Positions 25,694-33,676 of a stretch of DNA of 46,756 bases are shown here, one piece after another; the first letter of the stretch is position 1, and every line of letters begins with the position of its first letter. Made by a program: the position numbers and the translations under genes. The DNA lies in NCBI GenBank assembly GCA_046349635.1, contig JAXMBX010000040.1:1-46756 (forward strand), in the 5' to 3' direction. Origin of the DNA: JAXMBX01 sp046349635 (GTDB taxonomy: Bacteria; Planctomycetota; Planctomycetia; Planctomycetales; Planctomycetaceae). Below the pieces are notes generated by a model that made no database searches, was not told the origin of the DNA, and was given only the letters and a program-made list of their open reading frames with translations.

Positions 25694-26992
25694 TTATTTG
25701 TTGCGTCCGAAGTGCATGTCCGCGAATCGCACGTAACACTCCCAGTCAAACGCCGTCACGTCGTGGGCTCCGCTCCGGATGTGATACCCGATCCTGCTCA
25801 TCACCGGCTGGTTGATCGCGGGCATTTCCTCGGCTTTCAGTCCGTCCGTTCCCAACAGCACATATACCGGCGAGGCCATTTTCGCTCCCAGGAATTCCCC
25901 TTTGGGATCCGCCCACCGGTCTTCGGCCGCGCTCGCCACGTACACAGGTCGGGGTGCGATCAACGCAATCAACTCGTGCTGATCGACAGGCAGTTCCGCT
26001 TCATTCTCGTTGTACTTGTGGAAGTTGCCGCAAAACCAGTGCGGGAATGACCGGTTAATTCTTCCCACTGTCTCTCCAAACATTCGCTTGGAAAGTGCCG
26101 CTCCCCCGCAGCCGGAGTCATTGCTGATCACAATCGCAAAGCGGGGATCTGTCGCTCCCGCCCACAACGCGGTCTTCCCCAAGCGGGAATGTCCAATCAC
26201 CGCAACTTTCTTCCCATCCACCTGCGTGTCCGTTTCCAGGTAATCCAGGACGCGGGACAGGCCCCACGCCCAAGCGGCGATCGAGCCGGCTTCATCTGGT
26301 TTCGGTTTCGATTGTCCCGCGGGGCGGAGCAGGGGATGGACTCCATTCTGAAACCCGTCGTCGAAATCCGGATCGATGTCCCCGTAGTACACTGTCGCGA
26401 GTCCATACCCCGCCGCGAGGACTTTTTCCACCTGCCAACGGGACGCCTGTACTCCCCGCCCCTTTTCCGTCGCTTTGTTTTTCTCTGTCCCAGCCTCTGC
26501 GTTCTCGCGCACCCAACTCGACGTGATAAAGATCGCCGGATCGGTATGGACCGTATGGTTGCCCCCGAAATTCAGCCCCAGGAACACCGGCACTGGCCCG
26601 GAGCTTTTCGCCGGCAGATACAGCAGCAGTTCCAGCGTCGGAATCTGCGGGTCGGAAGAGAGCTTGAGCGAAACCTGACGCCGAATCGCCGTTCCTCCCA
26701 GCGCTTGCTTGTCCTCTTCCCGGACCGTTCCTGTCACTTTGGGGGCCGGGACCGGCACCCGTCCATACACTTCCGTCTCGAAAATCTTCAGCAGTTCTCC
26801 CCGCCGGTTTTCCGTCCATATCTTCGCATCAGGCACTTTTGTCCCGTCCTGCATGACCAGCGGATCGGGGAGCGTATAAGCCGGTACCTTCGCTTCGTCA
26901 TAATTCGCCACGAATTTCTGCTGCGCGGGTAGTTCGCTTGTGACCGTGAGAACGAAAACGCAAAACACGCAGGGTAAAAGGCGAAACATCAT
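25694..26992 (-). CDS. Secreted glucuronoyl esterase-like (CE15) alpha/beta hydrolase
   Basis: This 432-residue secreted protein has a signal peptide (MMFRLLPCVFCVFVLTVTS, cleavage near ELPAQ). It shows the CE15 layout: VPVFLGLNFGGNHTV, then VIGHSRLGKTALWAG with the nucleophile Ser269, then ISNDSGCGGAALSKR and the catalytic His410 in SGAHDVTAFDW. CE15 enzymes cut the ester between 4-O-methyl-glucuronic acid on xylan and lignin alcohols; bacterial members also include broader esterases. The divergent neighbour is another exported alpha/beta hydrolase. It converges with the PilZ-like gene with 21 nt between stops. Confidence 0.85.
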   Translation of the reverse strand: MMFRLLPCVFCVFVLTVTSELPAQQKFVANYDEAKVPAYTLPDPLVMQDGTKVPDAKIWTENRRGELLKIFETEVYGRVPVPAPKVTGTVREEDKQALGGTAIRRQVSLKLSSDPQIPTLELLLYLPAKSSGPVPVFLGLNFGGNHTVHTDPAIFITSSWVRENAEAGTEKNKATEKGRGVQASRWQVEKVLAAGYGLATVYYGDIDPDFDDGFQNGVHPLLRPAGQSKPKPDEAGSIAAWAWGLSRVLDYLETDTQVDGKKVAVIGHSRLGKTALWAGATDPRFAIVISNDSGCGGAALSKRMFGETVGRINRSFPHWFCGNFHKYNENEAELPVDQHELIALIAPRPVYVASAAEDRWADPKGEFLGAKMASPVYVLLGTDGLKAEEMPAINQPVMSRIGYHIRSGAHDVTAFDWECYVRFADMHFGRNK

Positions 26993-27117
26993 CTGAGCAG
27001 CTCCGTGACGTCATCGGTCAGAAAAAATATTGTGGAAACAAATATTCTCGGCTGGCAAGACATCGTATGCTGGGAAACTCTGCATACGCAATACTCGAAG
27101 GAAAAGGTCACGGGCTC

Positions 27118-28014
27118 ATGATCGCAGGAAAAACGATGTGCGCAAACGGGGTCCTCTCCACGATCTGCGTTTTCGTTCTGGGAATTTCCCTCTCGCTACA
27201 GGCGGACGACAAATCATCCCCTAATACTCCCCAGCCCGACCCTGAATACATCCGCAAGATGATCCCCACCAAAATCGCCGGCACCTACCGGGGCGGGGAG
27301 CTGGTTGAACTCCGGGTTCGAGACCGCAACGCTTATCTGGTCAAACCTACCGGCAGCATCGATCAGCAGCGGCGGTGGATCTGGGTCTTTCCCTTCTGGC
27401 TCGGAATCAACGACGGCCACGGCAGCCTGCAGCATCGCAACTATGTCGAGAAATACCTCGCGTCCGGTTTCCACGTCGCCGGAATCGACGTCGGCACTTC
27501 CTGTGGCAGTCCGGCTGCGGCGGATCTCTGCCAGGAATTCTATAACAAACTCCTCGCCGCCTATCGCCTCAATCGCAAGGCCCGCCTGCTGGGGCAGAGC
27601 AATGGAGGGCTGATTGCCTATGCCTGGGCTTTCCGTCATCCCGATCGCGTCGACCGGATCGGAGGGATCTGTCCCGCCACCGACTTCCGCACCTGGCCCA
27701 CGCTTCCCAACGTCATCAACTTTCCGGAGAAAGGTCTCGGCTACAACCTGACTCTTGAACAACTGACCCAACGGCAATCCGAATTTAATCCCATCGACAA
27801 CCTCGCCCCGCTCGCCAAAGCCAAGGTGAAAATCCTGCACATCCACGGCGACAAGGACGATCTCGTTCCCATGAGTGCCAATTCGACGGATCTCGCGAAA
27901 CGTTACAAGGAATTCGGCGGATCGGCGGAAATCGTCGTCCTCCCCGGCCTCGGCCATGGTGGGCAGATTCTCTACGAATCTGACCCTCTCGAGAACTTTC
28001 TGCTCTCTGATTGA
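27118..28014 (+). CDS. Exported alpha/beta hydrolase
   Basis: This protein of about 298 residues has a hydrophobic signal (VLSTICVFVLGISLSLQA, then DDK) and an alpha/beta-hydrolase core. The nucleophile elbow is GQSNGG, the acid region is HIHGDKDDLVP, and the His is in GLGHGGQ. It resembles the serine hydrolases often annotated as prolyl oligopeptidase- or dienelactone-like, and the substrate is unknown. The start at 27118 fits a signal peptide better than the earlier ATG at 27067; AAAAGG lies about 9 nt upstream. It is divergent from the CE15-like esterase gene, about 125 nt away, so the two may share regulation. Confidence 0.8.
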   Translation: MIAGKTMCANGVLSTICVFVLGISLSLQADDKSSPNTPQPDPEYIRKMIPTKIAGTYRGGELVELRVRDRNAYLVKPTGSIDQQRRWIWVFPFWLGINDGHGSLQHRNYVEKYLASGFHVAGIDVGTSCGSPAAADLCQEFYNKLLAAYRLNRKARLLGQSNGGLIAYAWAFRHPDRVDRIGGICPATDFRTWPTLPNVINFPEKGLGYNLTLEQLTQRQSEFNPIDNLAPLAKAKVKILHIHGDKDDLVPMSANSTDLAKRYKEFGGSAEIVVLPGLGHGGQILYESDPLENFLLSD

Positions 28015-28017
28015 TGA

Positions 28018-28034
28018 TGCGTTTGAGAAACGCA
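28018..28034. terminator. Hairpin between convergent genes
   Basis: TGCGTTT-GAG-AAACGCA is a perfect 7-bp stem with a 3-nt loop, 3 nt past the hydrolase stop and before the stop of the convergent GH3-family gene. Its position suggests a shared bidirectional terminator. There is no long uridine tail. Confidence 0.5.
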
Positions 28035-28059
28035 AATCAGGTCGGGAGGGTAAAACGGA

Positions 28060-29790
28060 TCACGATTGCAGTTTTCCGTCCGCCCCGACTTCGGAAATGT
28101 TGAGAACTTTCAGCTTCCCGATAAACTCCGGGTCGGCCACCAGCGGTTTGTGTTTGTATTGGCTATCCCCACTTCCACGCGCGTTCACCAGCTCGGCAAT
28201 GTATTCTCGCCAGGCGCCGGGAGGCAATCGTACAAGGCAGGGGCTATCGAGGAATTGACTCCTCCGCAGCGAGCCGTACAAGTACACCTTTTCTCGCAAA
28301 TCGTTATCGAATGCGTTCAGGAAGTCTACTGCTTGGCGCTCTGTTCCCGCCTCCTGTGTCTCGATAATGATGCCATACCGGGGACGCTTGCCGGCAACCA
28401 GCCGCGGAGCAACGGTAAAGCAGGAAATCGACAGCCCCGAGATCCTTTGGGCCTCCTCGGCGGCGTGACAAACGGTAAACGCCGAAAGCTTCTCTCCTTC
28501 CAGATCGCAATGACTTCCGTCTTTTTGCATGAATTCAATGAGGGGGGCCTCTCCGATATATCCCACGCACTTGACCAGATCGCCGATGTCATAGCGGTAG
28601 AATCCGGCGAACGTCGTCATGATGATGCGATACAGTTTGTCCTGTTCGAGTTCATGCGCTTCCAGAACCGTGGAATTTGGTCCCACGGTCTCTTCTGCGG
28701 GGATGAACTCGTAGTAATTGCTGCCCACCGCCAACGGACCGAAAGCCACCCCATCGGCCATGGGCACCGTATGCCTTCCTTCCGACGAAAGTAACCCTTG
28801 GTCGCGCAAAGGAATGTCTCCGAACAATTCGGGAATCCGGCGGGAGGAGTAACCCACCGTTCCCCCTAGCCAGCAGGAGATCATGACCGGTCGCCACAGA
28901 TCTTTGGGCCGAAGAACACCGTACTGCGAAATAGCCGCTTCGATTGTCCGGGCCAGTTCAGGGTGTTTGGGACGTAGCCGGCGCTCCAGTTTCTGGCGAA
29001 CATCGCGCGGCATCTCCAGGCTGGCATCAAGCGTTCCCTGGCTCAGATCACGCGCCAATTGCGGGCCGAACTGCGCCGTCCATTCTGCAATCTGCAGGAT
29101 GGAAGAGGGAGTCACTGTCGTGATCAGTCCCAGCCTCTGCGGCGCTGCAATCCGGACGATGCAATATCCCCGCACGTGCGCATCTTTAATCTGTTTGACT
29201 TCCGGAGGTATGGCATACGAAATCTTAATGGCAGGGGATTGATAGCGTTCAATCATGGCACTGATCGATGCAACGTTGAATCCCCCCGACGTGGTTTCCA
29301 GATGCCAGCCCCCCGACAATTGCAGGATTGGAAGCCCCATCTGCTCGGGGTGATCCTTGTATGCTTTCACGCCCCACACGTCCCAGTCCCGCGAATAGTA
29401 TTGATACCAGGTCTTGTTGATCGGCAGGATCTTGTGATGTCCGGTGGTGGCGCTGGTGTTCACAAACGTCAGGATTTTCTCGCCCGGTGGAAACAAGGCT
29501 CCAAACTCACCCGCTCCCACACGCTGCATGTAGGGCGCGAAATGGTCGAAATCGGCAATGGGCAACTGCCGTCGAAAATCAGCGAGAGTCCGAATTCCCG
29601 CCAGTCCGAAGTCGCGTCCCAGTGCCGAATCTGCTCCAAACCTCAAGATCCGGGTTCGAATTTCCTGCTGCTCCTTTCGGGCACGTTGCAGACTCCGTTC
29701 GAAATGCACAAGCTTCCGGTGGTAAAGCGGCAGCAGGCAGTACCGCCCCAGGGTGTTCATTAATCGAGAGGTCAACGTGGTTTGCTGCAT
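28060..29790 (-). CDS. GH3-family acyl-acid amido synthetase-like enzyme
   Basis: GH3 proteins adenylate a carboxylic acid with ATP and transfer the acyl group to an amino acid; plant members conjugate auxin or jasmonate. In this 576-residue protein the family ATP-binding motif is TSATTGHHK (112-120). The region GVAFGPLAVGSNYYEFIP is followed by FAGFYRYDIGDLVKCVGY, the conserved second motif, and GEKLSAFTV, the third. These are all the nucleotide-binding motifs of the ANL-related fold. The ATG at 29790 (MQQTTLTSRLMN) is preferred over a GTG 36 nt upstream because AGGCGG lies before it. The acyl substrate is unknown. It is divergent from an ATP-grasp gene. Confidence 0.88.
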   Translation of the reverse strand: MQQTTLTSRLMNTLGRYCLLPLYHRKLVHFERSLQRARKEQQEIRTRILRFGADSALGRDFGLAGIRTLADFRRQLPIADFDHFAPYMQRVGAGEFGALFPPGEKILTFVNTSATTGHHKILPINKTWYQYYSRDWDVWGVKAYKDHPEQMGLPILQLSGGWHLETTSGGFNVASISAMIERYQSPAIKISYAIPPEVKQIKDAHVRGYCIVRIAAPQRLGLITTVTPSSILQIAEWTAQFGPQLARDLSQGTLDASLEMPRDVRQKLERRLRPKHPELARTIEAAISQYGVLRPKDLWRPVMISCWLGGTVGYSSRRIPELFGDIPLRDQGLLSSEGRHTVPMADGVAFGPLAVGSNYYEFIPAEETVGPNSTVLEAHELEQDKLYRIIMTTFAGFYRYDIGDLVKCVGYIGEAPLIEFMQKDGSHCDLEGEKLSAFTVCHAAEEAQRISGLSISCFTVAPRLVAGKRPRYGIIIETQEAGTERQAVDFLNAFDNDLREKVYLYGSLRRSQFLDSPCLVRLPPGAWREYIAELVNARGSGDSQYKHKPLVADPEFIGKLKVLNISEVGADGKLQS

Positions 29791-30212
29791 CAATAATCCG
29801 CCTATGAGCGTTTGCGGGAAGTCCACTTCGCATTCCCAAGTTTATCAATCTGCGAGTAGACTTTGAGGCTGTTTCGCTTCATCTTTCGTCAAAGTTACCC
29901 CGGAAAAGTGCGGATTTGATCGAAGCCGAAACAAATTGATATTCAAACGGAAGTCTCTTGACCCTTTTTTAGGTCAAATTTTAGCACCCCCCATCATCTC
30001 CCGACTCCCGTTTCGTGTATTGCGTCTGCTATGCTGTTTCAGACAAAGTCTGGTGGGAAGTGCTCTCCCCGCAAAGAACTCGCAAACACAAATCATCCGC
30101 CCAATCGATTCTCGCATCTGCGCGGTCAATGGTGACATGATCCGTGCGACTCTTGGCAAAGAGCGATGCAGGCCGACACCGAAGCGATTTGCTCCGATTG
30201 GAAGTGATCTTA
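29791..30212. other. Divergent promoter region between GH3-like and ATP-grasp genes
   Basis: 422 nt separate the two divergent starts. The first half is AT-rich (TTTTTTAGGTCAAATTTTAGC near 29965) and probably holds both promoters. Short open frames exist but none looks protein-like. I cannot name an operator. Confidence 0.5.
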
Positions 30213-31532
30213 ATGCGCGTTCTCGTTACTGGGACATCAACCTTCTTTGCCCCCCGGCTGATTCAGGGTTTCGCCGCACAGGGGGTCCATGTCACCGCCG
30301 CTGATGATCACTGGTATTCCATCGGCAAGTCCATCCCTGGCACGAAGGGGGTCAGAACGCCTTCTCTTTCTTTCGATCCGGGTGGATATCTGCAGTGTCT
30401 GATTGGTGAACTCAAGAAGCAGAACTACGACATACTCCTGCCCACGTTCGAAGAGTCTCTGCTTCTCGCGGAGTTTCGTCACGAAGTGGAAGAGTATACC
30501 TCCCTCCTGCTCCCTTCCTTTGACACGATGTGGAAGGTGCACCATAAGCCCAGCCTGTTCAATCTTTGCCGCGAATTGGACATTCCCGCTCCTCCCACGG
30601 TGACCAACCCGAGCCTCAGTCACTTGGAAGAACAGTTGCGCGGGCTTAGCTTTCCGGTGGTTCTCAAGTTGCCGATGAGCAACAATTCCGTAGGCCGCGA
30701 ATATTGCCACACTTTACCGCAACTGATCGAGCGTTTTCACGCGGTTTACCGGCAGGAAAAAAAACGCCATGCCGAGCCGCCTTTCGTCCAACAGAAAATT
30801 GATGGCGATCCCATCTATACATTGATGCTCTGTCACTCCGGGCGAAAAGTAGGAGAAGTTGTTTATCGCCCGTTGCGGACAGTCCCCGAAAACGGTGGGA
30901 CCTCATCTCATCGTGAATCGATCTGCCACCCGCAGATCGCTGCCCTGACCGAACGATTGGCGGAGGCCACAGACTGGAGCGGTTTCCTGGGACTCGACTT
31001 TATCGTCGATCGCAGGGACGGTACCCCTTATCTCATCGATGCGAACCCTCGTGCTAATCCCGCGATCCAGTTGGGATATCTGGCGGGAGTCGATTGGACC
31101 AGTCTGCTGATCGATCTGCAGCGTGGTCATACTCCTGCTTCCGTTACGGCCCGCCCTGGCGTTCGGAACAGCACACCTCTCCTCGACTTGCTCTGGTTGA
31201 TGGATGCCCTGGCTCCCCGTCGCGACTGGGCACAAACTCTCGTCTCCCGCATTCGCAATGTCTTGAATCCCGATTGGAGTCTCGATTCCTGCCATGATTT
31301 TGCGGGATCGAACGAATGGATCGGGCATATTACCGGCCTTTGTCAGGGCGGTGTTGCGATCATCAGATCCCTGTTCACGGGTCAAACTATTGGCCAGGCT
31401 TTCATGACCGGGGCCAATTATGATCCCCTCACGGTAGAGAACCTCCGCCAGCAAGCTACTTTCGCACCCCGTCCCTTGGCTCTTCGTCCCCCGGCGCGGG
31501 TCGCCTCCAGTCAGATGATCTCCGCTCCCTGA
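30213..31532 (+). CDS. ATP-grasp carboxylate ligase-like protein
   Basis: ATP-grasp enzymes join a carboxylate to an amine or thiol through an acyl phosphate. This 439-residue protein has the N-terminal preATP-grasp Rossmann segment (MRVLVTGTSTFFAPRLIQGF), the first ATP-binding strand SFPVVLKLPMSNNSVGREY, and the Mg/ATP segment FLGLDFIVDRRDGTPYLIDANPRANP with the DxNPR motif. A C-terminal helical region of about 130 residues is unassigned. The start is the ATG at 30213, because the extra 23 upstream residues are unlike the family. It resembles CarB- and PurK-type ligases and peptide or amino acid ligases; the substrates are unknown. It is divergent from the GH3-family gene and convergent with the Tyr-rich protein. 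Confidence 0.85.
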   Translation: MRVLVTGTSTFFAPRLIQGFAAQGVHVTAADDHWYSIGKSIPGTKGVRTPSLSFDPGGYLQCLIGELKKQNYDILLPTFEESLLLAEFRHEVEEYTSLLLPSFDTMWKVHHKPSLFNLCRELDIPAPPTVTNPSLSHLEEQLRGLSFPVVLKLPMSNNSVGREYCHTLPQLIERFHAVYRQEKKRHAEPPFVQQKIDGDPIYTLMLCHSGRKVGEVVYRPLRTVPENGGTSSHRESICHPQIAALTERLAEATDWSGFLGLDFIVDRRDGTPYLIDANPRANPAIQLGYLAGVDWTSLLIDLQRGHTPASVTARPGVRNSTPLLDLLWLMDALAPRRDWAQTLVSRIRNVLNPDWSLDSCHDFAGSNEWIGHITGLCQGGVAIIRSLFTGQTIGQAFMTGANYDPLTVENLRQQATFAPRPLALRPPARVASSQMISAP

Positions 31533-31568
31533 AACATCTCACTCGGCCGCCGCTTGAACATTCGATCT

Positions 31569-31913
31569 TTAATACATCAGCCAATTCGGTGAAACAAACA
31601 GCGGAGCGCCATTGGCGGCAGGGACCCCATTCTGCAGGTAAAAGGTCGTACTCCCGTCGTTGTACCCTGTCTGCGGGTAGTAACCCCCATTCCAGTAATA
31701 GGGCTGATAGAGGCCATTGCCATATCCCGATCGGTAACCCGAATACCAACCCCGGCGATAACCGGTTTGATATCCCGGATAATAACGGGAAGAGTATGGA
31801 GACGTTCGGCTGTAATAGCCATATCCCCAATCCGCGACTGCCGGCCGTGTCGAGACAAACATTCCTATGCTCAAGGCGACGACTGCTGCCGTTACCGTCG
31901 TGAACCGTTTCAT
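31569..31913 (-). CDS. Small secreted Tyr/Gly-rich protein
   Basis: This 114-residue protein has a good signal peptide (MKRFTTVTAAVVALSIGMFVSTRPAVA). The mature part is made mostly of Tyr, Gly, Ser, Asn and Arg (WGYGYYSRTSPYSSRYYPGY, GYRRGWYSGYRSGYGNG). No domain is seen. The composition matches the secreted protein at 1795-2364, suggesting a shared surface role. The ATG at 31913 has an AGGAG ribosome binding site; a longer upstream reading exists but lacks a signal peptide at its start. It ends 36 nt from the convergent ATP-grasp stop. Confidence 0.72.
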   Translation of the reverse strand: MKRFTTVTAAVVALSIGMFVSTRPAVADWGYGYYSRTSPYSSRYYPGYQTGYRRGWYSGYRSGYGNGLYQPYYWNGGYYPQTGYNDGSTTFYLQNGVPAANGAPLFVSPNWLMY

Positions 31914-32178
31914 GATTTTCTCTCCTCTGTCCATCTCCTGATGACACAGTCTTTGGCCACGGAAGAATGTCATCGCAACACTCGTTCCCGAATTGATGCC
32001 GGAGAAAATAATCATTCCAAGACCCTTGCCGCTGCAGACCTTAGAGGTGGAAAAATACATTGACTCCAGATCTGTTGGGCGAGCGTTGGCCTGCATCCTC
32101 GCCCGTCAACCTGTCTGCTGAAAGTGCTGTCGGTGGGCAATACAGCGAGCAAAACCCCTGGTTTCAGCCTGTCAGAGC

Positions 32179-33159
32179 TTAATGCGCTACAGGGAGGCAG
32201 CACTCTTTGAACTTCCGGCCGCTCCCACAAGGGCAGGGGGCGCTCGTTCCCGCTGGCTGCCGTGACGGCATCTGCGAAAACAACGCCGCCGGGTCCTGGT
32301 GAAAGATCTCTCTTAGCATCTGGTACAACCTGGGGTCTTTCTCCCGCAGCAACTCCGGCGAGTCGAAGAAATACTCCGCCAGCACGGCGAAGAACTCATG
32401 TTCGTTCGTGTAACCGTAAGGGTTGATGTGCGCCCGATTGACAGGCTGCGCCAGTTCTCCGGCCACAAACCTCACCCATTCCCGCATCACCTCCACCGGA
32501 ACTTCGCGGGGAAACCCTCTTCGTATCTCCTCATCCTCGACCAGATGTGCAAACTCGTGAATCCCCACGTTCTCCTTGTCGTCGCACTGAAACCCTTGCA
32601 AGAGCGCAGGCTTGGAGAGAATCATCACCCCGCTCAGACTCCCCAGTCCGGTCAGCCCCAGGATGTCCCGCTCCGTGGTTTTCTCCGTCTTGTAGTCCTT
32701 GTCAAAAGTCGTGGGATAAATCAACACTTCGCGCAACCGGCTGTAATCCCAGTCTTCGAATCCGAAGATCGGAATCACGGCGCTTGCAGCCGTCAACACC
32801 CGGATCGTCTCGTCGATTTCCGTCCGCACTCCCGTGATCTGGACCTCGCTCAGAAAAATCTGCGCCAGTTTCTGGAATCGTTCTTGTTTGTCCGGGGACA
32901 GGGCTCGATAAAAACGGACTCGTGTTTGGAGTATTTCTTTCCAGCTTTCCGGAAACGGCTCGCGCATGATCCGGAGCCGTTGTACGCATCTCTGGCGCAG
33001 GGACCGATACGTCGCAATCCCGCCCAGCCCGGCCAGTAGCCATGACCAGGCACTCAGCCCGGTCGCCAGCCCCGCCACACACAGGAAGGCGAATGTTACG
33101 GCCGCCAGTCCTGCCCCCCGCATTCGATTTCGCGCGTTGATTTTCGCCGTGACCAGCAC
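32179..33159 (-). CDS. MtfA-like zinc metallopeptidase with SEC-C tail
   Basis: This is a 326-residue M90 (MtfA) peptidase. The zinc motif is HEFAH (201-205), with Glu262 in FAVLAEYFF as the likely third ligand; the spacing of 57 residues compares with 59 in E. coli MtfA. One or two N-terminal membrane helices (about 19-50) anchor it. The last 20 residues form a SEC-C zinc motif (CPCGSGRKFKECC, Cys309, 311, 320, 321), a module better known from SecA and not part of E. coli MtfA. MtfA in E. coli is linked to Mlc and glucose transport control; that role is not implied here. It is transcribed alone. Confidence 0.85.
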   Translation of the reverse strand: MLVTAKINARNRMRGAGLAAVTFAFLCVAGLATGLSAWSWLLAGLGGIATYRSLRQRCVQRLRIMREPFPESWKEILQTRVRFYRALSPDKQERFQKLAQIFLSEVQITGVRTEIDETIRVLTAASAVIPIFGFEDWDYSRLREVLIYPTTFDKDYKTEKTTERDILGLTGLGSLSGVMILSKPALLQGFQCDDKENVGIHEFAHLVEDEEIRRGFPREVPVEVMREWVRFVAGELAQPVNRAHINPYGYTNEHEFFAVLAEYFFDSPELLREKDPRLYQMLREIFHQDPAALFSQMPSRQPAGTSAPCPCGSGRKFKECCLPVAH

Positions 33160-33676
33160 ACTTCACTCCAGCATGAAACCTCAGAAATCCAATTTCTTTA
33201 TTTTAAGGCACTCTGTTGCGAACAGAGTAGGACGTTCCGCGATTATTCGAAGTCTCAGAATCGCCAGTAGTTTCGGCGTAAGGCCCTGCAGGGGAGTGGG
33301 TTTCGTCCTTTCATGCTTCTCTCCCTCACCGAAAACTGAGCCGCTGGCCGACTCAGACGCTCACGCATTTCAAACCGCAACGAACGCCTCGATCTTTACA
33401 GAATCGTAATCTTTCGATAATTAGACCCCCGCTCAAGATCGCAATAGCGGACAGTGACCACGCCTTCAGAATTTGCTGTCGCCAGGTTTTCAGATTCCCT
33501 GTATCAATCAGGTCGCTTCGTGCGTGGAATTTCCCGCCACGGGTGGAAACGACGCTCCGTCCTTCATGCTGTCGATCGGCGGGCATGCGACCTCTCGCCA
33601 GGGACAACGCGTTCATGAGCGACGTGAGGGGCCTGCACCGGGACTTCAAAGAATCTCAGGAAGTCATGAGGAATTC
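33160..33676. other. Divergent intergenic region upstream of the subtilisin gene
   Basis: 517 nt between the MtfA-like gene (leftward) and the subtilisin gene (rightward). There is no plausible gene and no clear hairpin. GAGG at 33668-33671 is the ribosome binding site of the subtilisin gene. Confidence 0.5.
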
